Origin: Riptortus pedestris
Taxonomy: Eukaryota; Arthropoda; Insecta; Hemiptera; Alydidae
DNA length: 64,000 nucleotides
Assembly: GCA_019009955.1 (NCBI GenBank)
Contig: CM032229.1
Coordinates: forward strand, 142,685,501 to 142,749,500
Direction: 5' to 3'
Positions within the stretch are counted from its first letter, which is position 1. Each line of letters starts with the position of its first letter. Positions 27,634 through 42,302 of the stretch are shown in pieces. The translations under genes were made by a program, and so were the position numbers. The notes beneath the pieces were generated by a model. It had not been told where the DNA came from, ran no database searches, and saw only the letters and a list, made by a program, of their open reading frames with translations.

Positions 27634-30600
27634 GTATGAAAATTATACTCACACATAATTAAAGAAAGGACAAAATTGTTTAATATTAAATATTTAAAAA
27701 AGTAACTGTTAAGTAAATGGTTAAATCCTAAAAAATGATGAAGTATATGTGAATAAAGGTTCATAATGTTAGTCTTTTTACTTTACCAAATGCTTGAAGG
27801 AGTCTAGATATAATCAAATTATGTTTCTCTGCCATTCTCTAGCTCTGGAAAATACTCGTAATTCACTGTTAGAGCTCTATCTTACTCTGTTTTGATTGAG
27901 GCGTTAATCATTGTTAATAATTTAATTTTTTAAAGTTATCATTTTACATATATCTCCTAAATCTCTTCACTATATGCTCCATTCTGTGTGGGCAACTGAG
28001 AAATGGATAAAAATCCAATCCAGAGACCCTTGAATTGCCAGCAATGCTAAAACAAATTTAATATTGATCATATCGGAACCTGTAGGTTTTAGCAGGCCTA
28101 CCTGAGGAATAGCTTGCTCCCATGAAAATCAATGCGATGATTGCATAAAAAGTTAAATCTTCTTTTTTATTCCATTTCTACATTTGGAATGTACAGACTA
28201 CGCCCTCAGTTAATATTGAAAGGAAGAGTATTTATTTCAATTAAATGTTAACAGCATACAACAAATATTGTTTTAGAAAATAATTTACTAGTATTATGTC
28301 AACTAATTTTTTTTAAATATTATTAAAAAACATTTATACTGACATAAAACTTTTGTTATAAAATAATTTCTATTAATACATTTTGTAAAATCTATCTATA
28401 AATTAATGTCGTTAACAATCTTAATACTTCTAAATATATAGCACGCATTTTTAATTTATTGACATGCTTTGTTATAGGCTTTAAATTTATTATAGGATGA
28501 TATGCATTATAAATGATGAAAAACTTGTCTCCACCTGAAAGATACAATGTACCTGGGTCATAACATATTTTTTGAACGATTTTTATGACAAATATTGCTA
28601 TTAGTCATTTTGTTTTAATAAAAATTATTCATTAATGCCCACTTTTTGCTACTACGGATATTCAGGACGGGTTACCTACAGGTCACCGCCCTTTCCTAGC
28701 CAGCATAGGACTAAGAATTTTCTTTAGTGAGTCCGTCACTAAATAAATTCCCATTGCCCAGGCGGGACCCGAACTCGCCACTCTAGGTTTACCATGTGAG
28801 ATTTTATTTTAATATACTTTTAAATAACAAGGAAGTTTTTTTTATAGTTTTGTGTCGAGCACGACAATTATGGGTTACCCTGCTGAGGTTTATACTCACG
28901 GAACCCAAATCCTAGCCCATTTTATTGGGTACGGGCTCGCTGCCCCCGTCCATGCCTTCGTCTTCTTACCCATATTCTACAAGCTACAGCTGACTTCCGT
29001 ATTTCAGGTAAGGGGCCACTTCTTTAACAAGTTCATATTATTAATAATCGTTAATTAGGCCGTCTTAGGAGTTAAAACCAATCGTTTAATATCTGTTACA
29101 GTACACCGAGATGCGATTTAATTCTTCGTTGAGGAAATTGGTTTCACTGTTCTATGCAATAGCTGTGGTTTGTATTTCTTTCTTTTTTATTAAGTATTAA
29201 GAGTAGCTTTTGATAAAAATTGCTTTACTTCCTAGTTAGCAGTAAAATATTAGTTATTAACGTCTAATTTAGGATTATCTATTGGCTACTACCCTTTTCA
29301 GCCAGGAAGAGACTAAGGATTATATTTAATGAGTTTCCAAGTTTGGATCAATATCATGACTCCAAAGTTTACCAAGTGTGGTATAGCCAACGCCTTAACT
29401 CACATGATAACTATTAACACTAATATTCATGTTTTGCCAAGACACCTAAAAAATTAGTGTACTTAATAGATATACTAGAATATACTAGTATACTGCGCTT
29501 CTGTCGCAGTTCTCTCCCAAAATCTTTATTGAATATCTTCCGTTTGAAGCCAGTCACTTTCAGCAGAACAGAACCAGCTTCTCCAACTGTACATGCACGC
29601 CTCCGCAAGTCAACCTCCAGGTTATTAATAGGTATTCATTTTACCCCGGAGCTGTCGCTTTTCCTAGCTCCTCGTCCTGTCATAAAATTTTCCTAGACAG
29701 GCTGATAAGTGCAACATATGTAACATGAACTTAAATGTTCTAAATCGTCTGCATAATGATATCCATAGTACTATTGCATTTTAATATGTTGTTCCTATTG
29801 TTTCAGATTATGAAAACTAGTGTTATTTTGTACGCTGTTGCTCTGGCATTAAGTCAAGGTAAAAATATCTTAGTGAAATATAACTTTATATAGTATATTA
29901 ACTAAAGGGTTAGTCCACCGCATATTCATATATATCCTTAATGTGGCCATATTAAGAAACCATCATCGAGTTCTGTGCTTTAGATGAGAGAGCAAGATTT
30001 TGCCTGCTTGGTGATACCCGTTATTATAAATAAATGCTAAGATAAACTTTTCATGATTTAATCGTTAAAGAATCCATTAACGAATTCAAATGTTATTCAT
30101 TAACGCCCGCTTTACTTTTGTTAATAAGGATATTATTTAATGAGCTCGTCACTAAATAATAAACTATGTAATAAGTAGACATTAACTTTACAGGTTTAAG
30201 TAAGTGACTAATAATTTTAATTTTTGTATAAGCCTTCTTCCTAAAAAGAGTTAAAGGTTATCAGACAGAGCAAGCCTACCGGCAAGCTGGGTTCACGATT
30301 TCCTTTCATGTTCCCGAGCATAGGTTTTAATCTCGTGCTCTGAAAGTGTTGTTCCATCTCTTGACTTTGCTGTCTCTGAAACTAGTGCTGTCATATGGAG
30401 TTCACTCAGCCACCCCGGTCATCAACACTTCTGAAGAAATGTCCTGCCCATTTCTATTTTAATTTTTTTTAAAGATGGTTTAGTCCTTCAGCCCTGTTTT
30501 CTTTTTCCGAAATTTACGATACTCTGAAATATTTTACGATTTTTATCCTTGAAAAATTAGTAATAATAGCCCAAAGGGTAACAAATTTAATCTTGTTTTC

Positions 30601-33600
30601 ATTTTATATAAAAATCAAATATTTTTACTTATAGGGTAACTAAAAAGTTACTTTTGCAAAGAAAGTAAATGGCAAAGAGTAATAAAAGTACTTTTATATT
30701 ATTTTAATAATAAATAATGATAAAAATTATATAATGTACTTACATTCGACCATACAAAATAGATTAATTTATGCCATTTTTGCAGTTACGAAAATGAATA
30801 CAAGTTTTGCAACCTCATTATTAGCTGGGGTGTGTCTCTTTTACACAATATTAGTAAGTAAATATAATATTATCCTTTTACTCAATATAGTAATATTAAT
30901 TATTTAGTATAATCTAATAATATGCTTCTATATTCTATAAGCACTAAATAAAAAAAAAGTTATTTATGGAATTTTATTATTTAATTACGTTATAAATACC
31001 TTTTTATTGAGCTTATTTTTTCATGCGTACTTATTAATATAATTGAAAGGACATATTAATTGAGAGTTTCATATCTATGGAAATTTTCTCTATATCGAAA
31101 ATTAACCTGTCCTTCCCCTCTTTCCTCGGAGAAGGAATATAGTTACTAAATATATGAAGAGTAATTCTTCTTATTCTGGATCTAATATTATTTATATATT
31201 CTTTAAATTTGATGGAAGGCCTCCAATAAAAAACATTTTTTTCCGGTGCAAACTTTATTGAAACAGCCCTACATGTTCCGTGGCTTATTTGCCACCTCTT
31301 CAGAGGCTATCCCTTTTTAAAAAAATATATATACAATAAAAGTCCGTCACGCAGGGGCTGCGTTAACTAAGCAGATTTCCCACGTGCGTCACGTTTTTGT
31401 ATTTATCTCAAAACTTTAAAGTTCAATGAAAACAATACTTGGTATTTAAGCTTCAAATAAAATGCTTCATTACATAATAGAATATGAGAAGAGTAGGAGT
31501 GGGGGTTTACTGAAGACCGAATACTAAAAAATGCAAATAAGTCAGTTAATAATCAAGATAATGAAAAAATGTACAAAGCAACATTTATAGAACATTACAT
31601 TTTCAATAAGAATGGGTCTATACAAGTTTTCCGACGCATAATAAGGGAGATATTAGGAATTTTCGAAATTCTCCCCCTCTAAACATTTATTTAATAGATT
31701 ATTCTTCTTATTCTGCACCTAATATTATTTATATATTATTCAAATTTTATGGCACGGGTCTCCAATAAAAAACATTTTTTCAGTGCAAACTTTATTGAAA
31801 CTGCCTTACATGTTTCGTGGCTTATTTGCCACCTCTTCAGGGGCTATCCCTTTTAAAAAGAAATATTAAAACATGAATTTAATACATCCCTTAATAATTC
31901 TTTTGCTATTTATTGTATTAGTAGGTGCCAACATTTATGATATATTTATTAAATATAATTATAAATTGCTACTTACATTTCTGAAGTGCTCGTTTAATTT
32001 TTACATTACGTTGCGGCTGTCCTCACAGAGGAGGTAGATGATACTGGGAGGTTCCCGAGGTAGGTTAAGTCAGCTGACTAAAAATCGATTATTTAGAGGT
32101 TAATCTTGAACTCGATTATTTCGCGTCGTTTGCACCGGGGAAAAAAATGTTTTTTATTGGAGACCCTTGCCATCAAATTTGAAGAATATATGAATAGTAT
32201 TGTACATCATTGGGATAACTAACTGAATTGATATTTAGAAAAAATAATAATGATACAATAAATTATTATTAATTGCCATTAGTGCATTGTGTGTCAGGTT
32301 CTGGTGTACTTATTTTAGCCCTTCATACCTTGAAAGTCCTGGGCCATTGCCGGGATTCCATTGTTGGCTATTCCTCGTGGGTCCAGAAAGATTTATTCCA
32401 ATTACTCATGCCTTAACTTAAAGACCAAATTCTGGTCTCAAAAAGAAATGGGGGAAACTGTCAAAGTCAGCATAATAAAAAAGTAAATGGAAAAATATAT
32501 TAGGCCAACTTCAATGTTACTTCCCTGTTTTACCATTGCCCCCAAAATAATTAAATTATGTACACATTATTAATAAATAAGTAAGGCAGATTCAATTTGA
32601 ATAAGCAAAGGTCCCGCGTATGTTTTAGCTCCAGGAAACTAAGAAATATTTTCAAGAAAAATAGGAAATGGAAAGGAGTACAGTCATGCCAAGGTTATAA
32701 TTTCCACTTTTAGCGTTGTCTCCATTTTGTAATCCATCTATTTTGTTAAAGATTCACTTACATATAAGTACTGCTGTAGTTTTAAAATTTAAATCACATT
32801 TATGCTGAATGTTCACTCCTTTTAGTATTAGCTCTTGCTGAAGTATGTATTTATGGGATTTTACACTTAATAATTGTTAATTGTTGAAATTATTATTATT
32901 TATTAACGTCCACTTTTTCTACTATGGCTAATTGGGACGGGTTATCTACAGGTAACCACAATGACCATTTTGCTTCTTCGCCCTTCTACCAAAGAGGTAA
33001 TTTTCATTATATTTGTTATTGCAGGGTGGATTGAAGGCAGTAGTGTGGGCTGACACAATCCAAGGAGTTATGATGATCTCTGCAATAGTGTTCTTCGCTG
33101 CAGTTGGTACCATCACTGAGGGAGGTGTCACTGCTGTATGGCAAGCCGCTGACAGGGGCGACAGGCTTCAATTTTTCAAGTAAATACCCGCTTAATGAGA
33201 CTTAATGAGGTTGAAACCGCAATATTAAAATAATTTTTATCATTAATTTGGGGGATAAACAACAGTGTACTATAAATAAAGTTAAACAAGAACTATCATA
33301 ATGAATCTTAGCATAATAATGAAATATACCAATTAAGATGGAGATCTACATTAAAAAAGTAGATATAGACATAGATAAAACAATAAACAATACTAACCCA
33401 ACATCATTTTATCCTATACAACTACTTCCGGGTCAAGGCACAACACATTCTTACTTACACAAAATTTAACAAACTGAGACAAACATCTGTTTATGTGAGA
33501 AAACTTACATACGACTATATGGATTCTCACTCACAGATAATTGCAGAAAACGTTTGATCTCAAAACTTGGAAATGCTCTGTCCCATAAAACCAGAAATTA

Positions 33601-36600
33601 TTTTCAAAACAGTATCGACGGAATTGAAAAATATTAGTAAAATTGTTATGAAGAATCAAGACTGCGCTCGTAGCTTTGAATTGAAGCGGAAGAGGAATCA
33701 GTTTATTAAAATTGGCTATTTTAAAATTTTGTAATTTTACGTGTATTTTTTCTGTTTTCAATAATTTTGTGCAACGTTATATACTTACTGTTCAAGTAAG
33801 GTGCAGCCAGAAAATATATTTTCCCTTTGTTGGGAAACTATAAAAGGGAAATAAAAAAAAACAATGTAACTGAGATGCTCTCAAAGTCCAAATAGGTAGA
33901 TTCTACACGATTAAATAGACCTGTTTCAATGGTTGTCTGTCGATCTTAGATTTTATGCATGCCTGCTCATTATATACGTTCACTTTTATGGCGAACTTAG
34001 TCATTAAAATGTATATATGGTTGTTGGAATTAAGATAAAAAACGGCAATGTAACACACTACCAATATGTGTATTTTAAAAATATCACGATATCATCATGC
34101 ATCATGTCACCTCACACGTTTTAGTGCACATATCCCCTCTACGCCGACCTTATTGACACAATCAATTTTTTTCTTGTTTCAAATATATTTTCTTTTATTA
34201 TGATTTTTCTTTTTATTGTTTTAGTTATTTTGGCCTTACACTTTTTTAGTTCTATTGTTATTATTTGCTTTTGCAATGGAGAATATTAAACAATTCTTAG
34301 AGGCACTTATCAACTAAAATATAAAGGTTTATATAAGGTAATAACGTTAGAAATTCTTCGACAACGATAAAAGTAATAAGTAATACACTTGAAACATTAA
34401 TTAAAAACTATATTTAAACCTTAAAAGTACGCCTAGAAAAAAATGTTAACAATATCTGGTTATTTTATTATTATTTATTAACGTCCACTTTTTTCAACTA
34501 AGGCTAGTTGGGACGGGTTATCTGCAGGTTACCACCCTTTTCTAGCCAGGGTGGGATTTTAGGATGTTATTTAATGAATTCCGTCACTAAATAATTTCCT
34601 TTGCCCAGGCAAGAATCGAACTCGCCACTCTAGGTTTACCATGTGAGATAAAGGTCAACGCTTTAACTCACATGGCTAACCTTAGCCCCATATCTGGTTA
34701 AGATACAATAACATTACACCAAAATACGCTGCAAATTATATTACATAAGCAATTAAATTGCATATATAAATATACATATATTCAACTTATATATATGTCA
34801 GTAGTAGACTAGTAGACAGAAGGTCCTGGATTTAAGTCTCATTCAATCACCACTTGTTTCTGTAACGTAATATAATGTATTCTCTAATGCGAAATAAAGT
34901 AACGAATTTTGAGTGCTCTTTAAAAAACTACAATAAAATTGTGTTACTAATTAGTTATTATGTATTCATATTTCAGTATGGACCCTGACCCTACTATAAG
35001 ACAGTCTTTCTGGACTGTCGTTATCGGCCACTTCTTTGTGATAAGTGGTTTTGGAGCATGCCCTGCAGTCATACAGAGATATAACGCTATCAAGACTATG
35101 CGAGAAGCTCAATGGTACTTACACAGTTACGACAAGTTCGAGCTCAATTACTTTTGATTAATTTGAAATTTATATGTATTAAGTACATCAATTGTATTTT
35201 CAGGTCAGTATTTTTATTTTTCTTAGGGACCGAGCTGTTCAACTTGCTTTGCGGATTATTAGGACTTGTAATATACGCTAGATATAGAAACTGCGATCCA
35301 CTGACATCTGGGGTAAGTTTTTGGAGTCATTCTGCAGGCCAAACTAAATTTTATTTAGCTTAAATGCCAATGTACTTGGAAATCCTATTTTGACAACTGT
35401 CACATGTGAATAGCCCTTACCTTATTTAATATATTAACTGGACCGAAGTGGTATCCGATAGCTGATTGAAATGGGGAGAATTCTAGGAGGTGAACCTACA
35501 AGTCTGTTTGCTTCCTGGAAATTTTACGGCATAAGAAATTGGTGGAAATGGCCAACTATATGAGCCCAGTGGCCTCAAAGTATCTAAAATTTCTCCGTAT
35601 CCACCATCCACTCTTCCGCCATTTGAGGAAATCCTTTTTGGAGAATCTCAATAGGGGGACGAGAATTAAGACATTTTACCACGTACTTAAGTCATTGTCT
35701 TAAACTCAAACATGAATAAAAGAAAAACCTCTTAGCAATTTGGTAATTGATCTCATAATAAAAAACTATTGTTACAGTTGCTATTATGTTAAGCTTATTT
35801 GAGGAAGCCATCTTTGGGAATACGTCAATGTCATTGTAGCTAGAGAGGATATTTTTCTTTGTTACTTTTTTTTTTAATATTTCCCGCCAGTAAATAATAC
35901 TTGAACAGCTGGAAGGGACTCGTTATAGATTGCACCCTGGACTCTTAAGTAAGATGAGATTTTGAATTTAAGTATCCACAGTACATATTTTTTTTTTTTT
36001 AATTTGTGTTTAAGGGCCCCAATAGTTTGATTTCTTTCCGCTTCCCCCATTGTCTTAATTTTATGATACAATTCGGGAAAAGGAAAGTTTATTGAAACAC
36101 TTCAAAATGTGTTTGTAACGTTAATGACTGGCATACCGGCGAACTGATAAACTATAATACTTGTGTTGATGATGTTATAATTTCAAAGAAATATGATAAT
36201 TTCGAAAATATACCTTCATAAAATACAAATACAGGTATACCTCAAAATTTTAGATTTATACTAATTTAGGTCAACCGACGATTCTATGTAGCAGCCTGTT
36301 CATACAGGTTTTATTATACAGATTTTAGCCATGTATTAGTACAATAGAAAGACTAGTTCGATGAACTGACACAAAAATATATATCAATGTCTAGGCCTAT
36401 TTTTATAATGTGTATTTAACAATTCTACCCACTTGAAAATACTTACTCTTGAGTACTTCTGAAATAGATGTTTTCCTTATTAATCAAGAGCTAAAAAAAT
36501 ATTCCTACAAATCTATTAGATAACTCAAGTATTTATTTAAGTTAGAATCTAGGAGATTAGTGGGTCACTCTTAAACGGTACGTTAACACTTTAGGAGATT

Positions 36601-36655
36601 GATGGGTAAACAGGAAAAAGCATTTATCTCAGCTTGTCTTTTTTAAACTCGTATG

Positions 36656-36697
<42 letters not shown>

Positions 36698-38263
36698 ATG
36701 CTTTATAGCTTCTAGGATATACATAGATGACATCATCTCCCATTCTATTTTTATTGTCAACTTGCCACTATATTAGCCTTTTCTGTCACAAGTATTGGGG
36801 TTTGTAAGTCGAAACAGACACATATTCTTCTTGCAGAACAGTCTTTTCGAGGGCTCCTAAACAAAAAATTGTATTTAGAATATATTTTCTCTTCAAAATT
36901 ATTTCCAAATTCTGGTCATAACTTTTTTGTTTCTCTTGAAATGTTCCATAAATTATGTTCTATAACATTTTCCAATTTAATGCATTAGAGGAGAAATATC
37001 TTAAATAACATTTAAATGAAATACTTTTAAATAAATTGCAGTTAAATTGTTTTATTTAATAGTAGAAGAACGTCACGTGGTATTCATTTCCAACTTTTGC
37101 TTCAACCCATCTATGACGGATATGAAGTAAATTGTTAAAACGGCGTAACTGATTAAATCCATTAGACTTTGTTTAGAAAAGTCAGAGACATTTTTAATTT
37201 TATTTAATTTAACCTTTTCTTTACTGATTCTATCTTATATTTCTAGTTGATTGACAACTCCGATGAGATCTTTCCTTACTACATTACTGAATTTGGTGGA
37301 AGATTCAAAGGCCTGCCTGGGATTGTGATTGCTGGAGTCGTATGTGCAGTCCTCAGGTAATTCTCAAATGATTACAATGTAATATGTTCTTATTTTTATT
37401 ATGGTGCTGTCACTAATGTCATGTTATGTTTCTGGAATGAATAAACCATATCCAAATTCCTATTAAAAAGTCCGTCACGCAGGGGCTGCGTAAACTAAGC
37501 AGATTTCCCTCGTGAAGTTTAGTAATAGATAAATATACATACTGCTAACACAACACCGTGAATAAATACAAACGGAAATAAGAAATGTTTCATCCAATTT
37601 CAATAGCCTGCCGACAGGAAGCGTTTGGTTAGAAATGTAAACAAACGGGTCCCGCCTCACACCGGAAAGAAATACTATTACTCACATATCTCAGAATATA
37701 CCACATTAAGTTTATTGAGAACTATTTACTGTAATTTTATCTAGTACTGTAATTAATAATGAGTCAGAATAATTGTTATCTCAATCAATAAAATTTTAGT
37801 AGTCCAAAACTTTAAGATGGGGGGGGGGGAGTCACCAGTGCATATTTGCATGTATCTCGTATAATAAAGGTCTCTTGAATACAATTTTTGGTATTTAAAC
37901 TTCCAATAATGTGATTTATTATGTATCAGAGTATTGTTTACGTAACATGAGTAGAAGTGGCGGTTTGGTGAAAACTGAAAAATGCAAATATCTCGGTTAA
38001 TATTCAAGATAGAGAATAAATGTATATAACAATATTTATAGTAAATTTAATTTGTAATAAGATTGATTCTGTATAATTTTTCGATCCGACGTATAGTAAC
38101 GGAGATATTACGAATTTTCGAAAATCCTCCCCTCTCAACCCCCCCCTCCCACTGGTCCGATTTCAGCCGTTAACGAACTTGATCTTTCTTTTGACCTAAA
38201 ACGCTTAATTATGAAGTTTGGTAAGGATTAAACAAAAATTGCGACCGCTAGAGCGGTAACAGA

Positions 38264-38333
<70 letters not shown>

Positions 38334-39641
38334 TATATATATATACAGTTTTGAACGGACCTCATTTTCGTCATCTACTAGGTAGGATCGATGGACATTT
38401 GAAGAAAAATGTCGAAATTTCCGTCCTGAGTACAACCTCAATAGCTGATTTCCCTTAAGGGAGATCTGCTAAAAATATTTTTCTTGCTTGAATGGTAAAC
38501 CATTGTGTTTGTCAGAATTAAGGTAAGCAATTGGTGGCCGTTTGTAGACGTTTTCTGTAATATGTAGTTGTCTACCGTATTTCCTCCGCTTTTAGTACAT
38601 CAGTGCGATTATAACGACGTACCTTCAGTCCCTTTCTGACTTTTGACACACTGTTCTCTAAATCTGTTTGCAGATTCATGAATCGGGAAAAAGAGGAGGA
38701 TAAATTTCTCCTCCGAATAGTAAAATAGTTTAAATTGGTAGTGTCGCCCTTTTCGTTCAGAACTTCTGTAAAACACTTTTGAAACAGACAGAACTTCTGA
38801 AATTGTGTCTACACCTTTAGTTTACGGATTTTTTAGAGGTTAAAAAACGCTATTTTCATTTTCTGCCCAATGAACTAGAAGTAGATCATTGGGTTTAACA
38901 CTTATACTTCACTCAATGTTCAACAACTCAATGTAAAGAAAAACTCTACTCCTTCGACTCCTCTCCCTACTTCACTGATGGACAGTCTTGACGGTTTTTT
39001 CTGAGCGCTTTCAGAAACACTTATCGATTCTTGAACGGGTCTGGAAATCGAGACATAATACCCCTACAAAAGAAGTCATTTATGCCCTGGCCAACTTATG
39101 TCAGTTTGTTAAATCCAATTTTAATTCGCAAAAGGACTATTTTCTCAAAACCTGTAGAAAAGAATTGTTTATTCAACGGACAGAGCTAAAATTGTATAAA
39201 GTGTTATAAAAATATATGTATTTTTTGAAAATGCGATGTCATCAAATTCTAAGAACTGATATCAGCTGTTTTTATTTGAGAAACGTGATATGCTTTTCAT
39301 CTGATTGTGTAACCTGGCTTGTGTTGTGAGTTACGGAAGGTTAAAAATGCACTAAATTTTTACTTATCCTTAGAATTTGGAGGGGGAGAGATTCCTGCAG
39401 GACGTATAAGCATCTCCTCCATTAATCTGTTATTCCGTTGTTATTTGGTATTTAAATACTGTACTAGTAGAATACGTATACTTCTTTAAAATAAAAATTT
39501 CTATACCTCTGATCAGTTGTAACGTTCTAATAAACTTGTTTTTGTAAATTACTGTCCCAAGATGAAATCCTTTTCATTAGATTATATGTTTAATTTTCTC
39601 AACTGTGCACCACATATTATACCTTATAAATATTTTAACTG

Positions 39642-39685
<44 letters not shown>

Positions 39686-40277
39686 TTCTTATTCTGTACC
39701 CAATATTTTTCTATGTTCTTCATAGTTTAATGGCAAGGGTCACCAATAAAAACCAATTTTTTTTCTGCACAACCTTTGTTCTATTGCCCTACATGTTTCA
39801 TGGCTTAAATGCCAGCTCTTCAGGGGTCATCCCTTTTCAAAAAATAATAACATTAATTTAAATAAAAAAACAATGATAATTCTTCGCTAGATACTGCGTT
39901 AATAAGTGCCTACTTACATGATATATTTATTAAATTTAATTACAGATTGTTACTTATATTTCTGAAGTGCTACTTCCTTCTTAGGTTCGTTGCCCCTTCC
40001 TCACTTAACCTGCTTCAGGAATCCCAGAATCCTTCACCTTCCCCGTTTGGAAGGGATTGTCGCAACCAACTTAACAGGGAACGAGCACTTCAGAAATGTA
40101 ATGCAGTATTTAGCAAAGAATTATCATTGTTTTTTTAAAATTAATGTTATTATTTTTTGAAAAGGAATGGCCCTGAAGAGCTGATATTTAAGCCACGAAT
40201 CATGTAGGGCAATATGAATAAAGCTTGCGCGGAAAAAATTGTTTTTTATTGGTGACCCTGGCCATGAAACTATAAAG

Positions 40278-40349
<72 letters not shown>

Positions 40350-41170
40350 CATAGATCCATGCACTATAAAGAGCATTAAGGCTGCTACAATATTTAGCAG
40401 CTATATTTCGTGGCTTACTGCCGCTTTTCTGAGCAGAAAATATTCAAGTCCCTGGAGGATAAAATAAGGATTTAAAATTGTCATTATAATTTTCAGTTCA
40501 ATATCGACCATGATAAATGCAGTGAGTGGAACACTTTTTAAGGACTTCATAGAGCCTTGGTTCGGTGTGAAAGGAGACAAACTGGGTCAGAATATCATGA
40601 AGATTTTGGGCACTGCAGTGGGAGTAACATCCGTTCTCATTGTCCTGTCACTGGACAGGCTAGGATCAATCATAGAGGTAGAATTATTTTTCTGAATGAT
40701 AAATCAAGCATAGCAATGGCCAGCAATTGAAATATGAAAGGCAGAAAATACCCATTAAAATTAATTTTAAAAGTAAGGTCATCATTTTCTCCGGATGTAA
40801 TAACGGCCAATAAAACTTTATATAATACAAACCAACACTTCCGTGATGATGACTAAGAAAATATTCAGCTATAAAAAAAATATGCCAGTAAAAAGTTATA
40901 CTGATGAAAATTATTGTTATTTTTCAGTTGGGTATGACGACTGGAGAAATAAGTTATGGCGCAATGCTTGGAATATATGTATTAGGCATATTTTTCCCAT
41001 CAGTAGACAGTGTGGTAAGTTTTAGAATACAAATATATCAGTGTTTTTTTAAATAAGGAACTAATACAATTTTTAGCAGATTTTCCTTAAGAGAAACCAG
41101 CTATTGAGGTTGTTCACAAGACGCGATTTTCGAAAAGTTCTACAAATTTCCCATCCACAGTAAATTACGA

Positions 41171-41231
<61 letters not shown>

Positions 41232-42206
41232 CATACACATTTATACTTGTCTGTCACCACTCCAGCGGTCGTAAGTTTTGTTTGACCCTTACCAAACTCG
41301 ATATATAAAGCGTTTCATGCAAAAAAAAAAACTTGAAGCTTATTAGTGGCAGAAATTGGACCATTGGGAGGGGGACTTGAATATTCAAATCATCTCGGTT
41401 GTTATGAGGCGTATTTCACAATTTTTTAAAACCATTCTTGTAAACTATTGATGTTTTAAATTTGTTTTTCTATACATTTTTTCGTAACTCAAGTATTAAT
41501 CCAGTTATTTGTACTTTCTTATTATCAGCCTTCAGTAACTCCCCCCCCCACACACAAAGCCTTTTACTTATTGGGTTTTACATAGAAAAAGAGAAAATGT
41601 TATGAGATGAGATCACAAGTGTGTTATACCAGCACTTGGAAAATCTGCTTAGTTGTCGGGTTTAGAAGAGGAATTTCGAAAATTCGAAATATCTCCGCTA
41701 ATATACATCGGGTCGAAAAATTGTATAGAATCAATCTTATTACAAAAGTAATGTTATATATATAAATATATATATATATTACTCCCTCTAAATTGAAGAT
41801 TAACCGAGATATGTCCATATTTTAGTTTTCGGTCATCAGTAAACCCCCTCTCCTACTCATGTCATATAAATAAAAAATTAAAAAGCTGTTATATTATGAA
41901 GCACTTTATTTGAAGCCTAATTACCAGATTTTGTTCTCATAGAACTTTTACGTTTTGAGACAAATTCAAATACGTGACGCACGTGTGAAATCTGCTTAGT
42001 TAACGCAGCCCCTGCGAGACGGACGTCTACTTTAGACACGAATCCACCAACATACTAGGAGTCGTATTGTAAGATATATGATCTTCTTAGTAGATTTTCC
42101 TTAAGGGAAATCAGCTATTGAGGCCGTACTCGTGAAGCGATTTTCGAAAAATGTCCTCTAATGTCCATCAATCCTACCCAGGAGATGACTAAAATGAGGT
42201 CCGTTC

Positions 42207-42302
<96 letters not shown>

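Noticed and set aside
35226..35312. Alternative start of exon 8 at the nearer CTTAG acceptor
   Set aside because: Joined to exon 7 it leads to a stop. The acceptor at 35203 keeps the frame and the family match.
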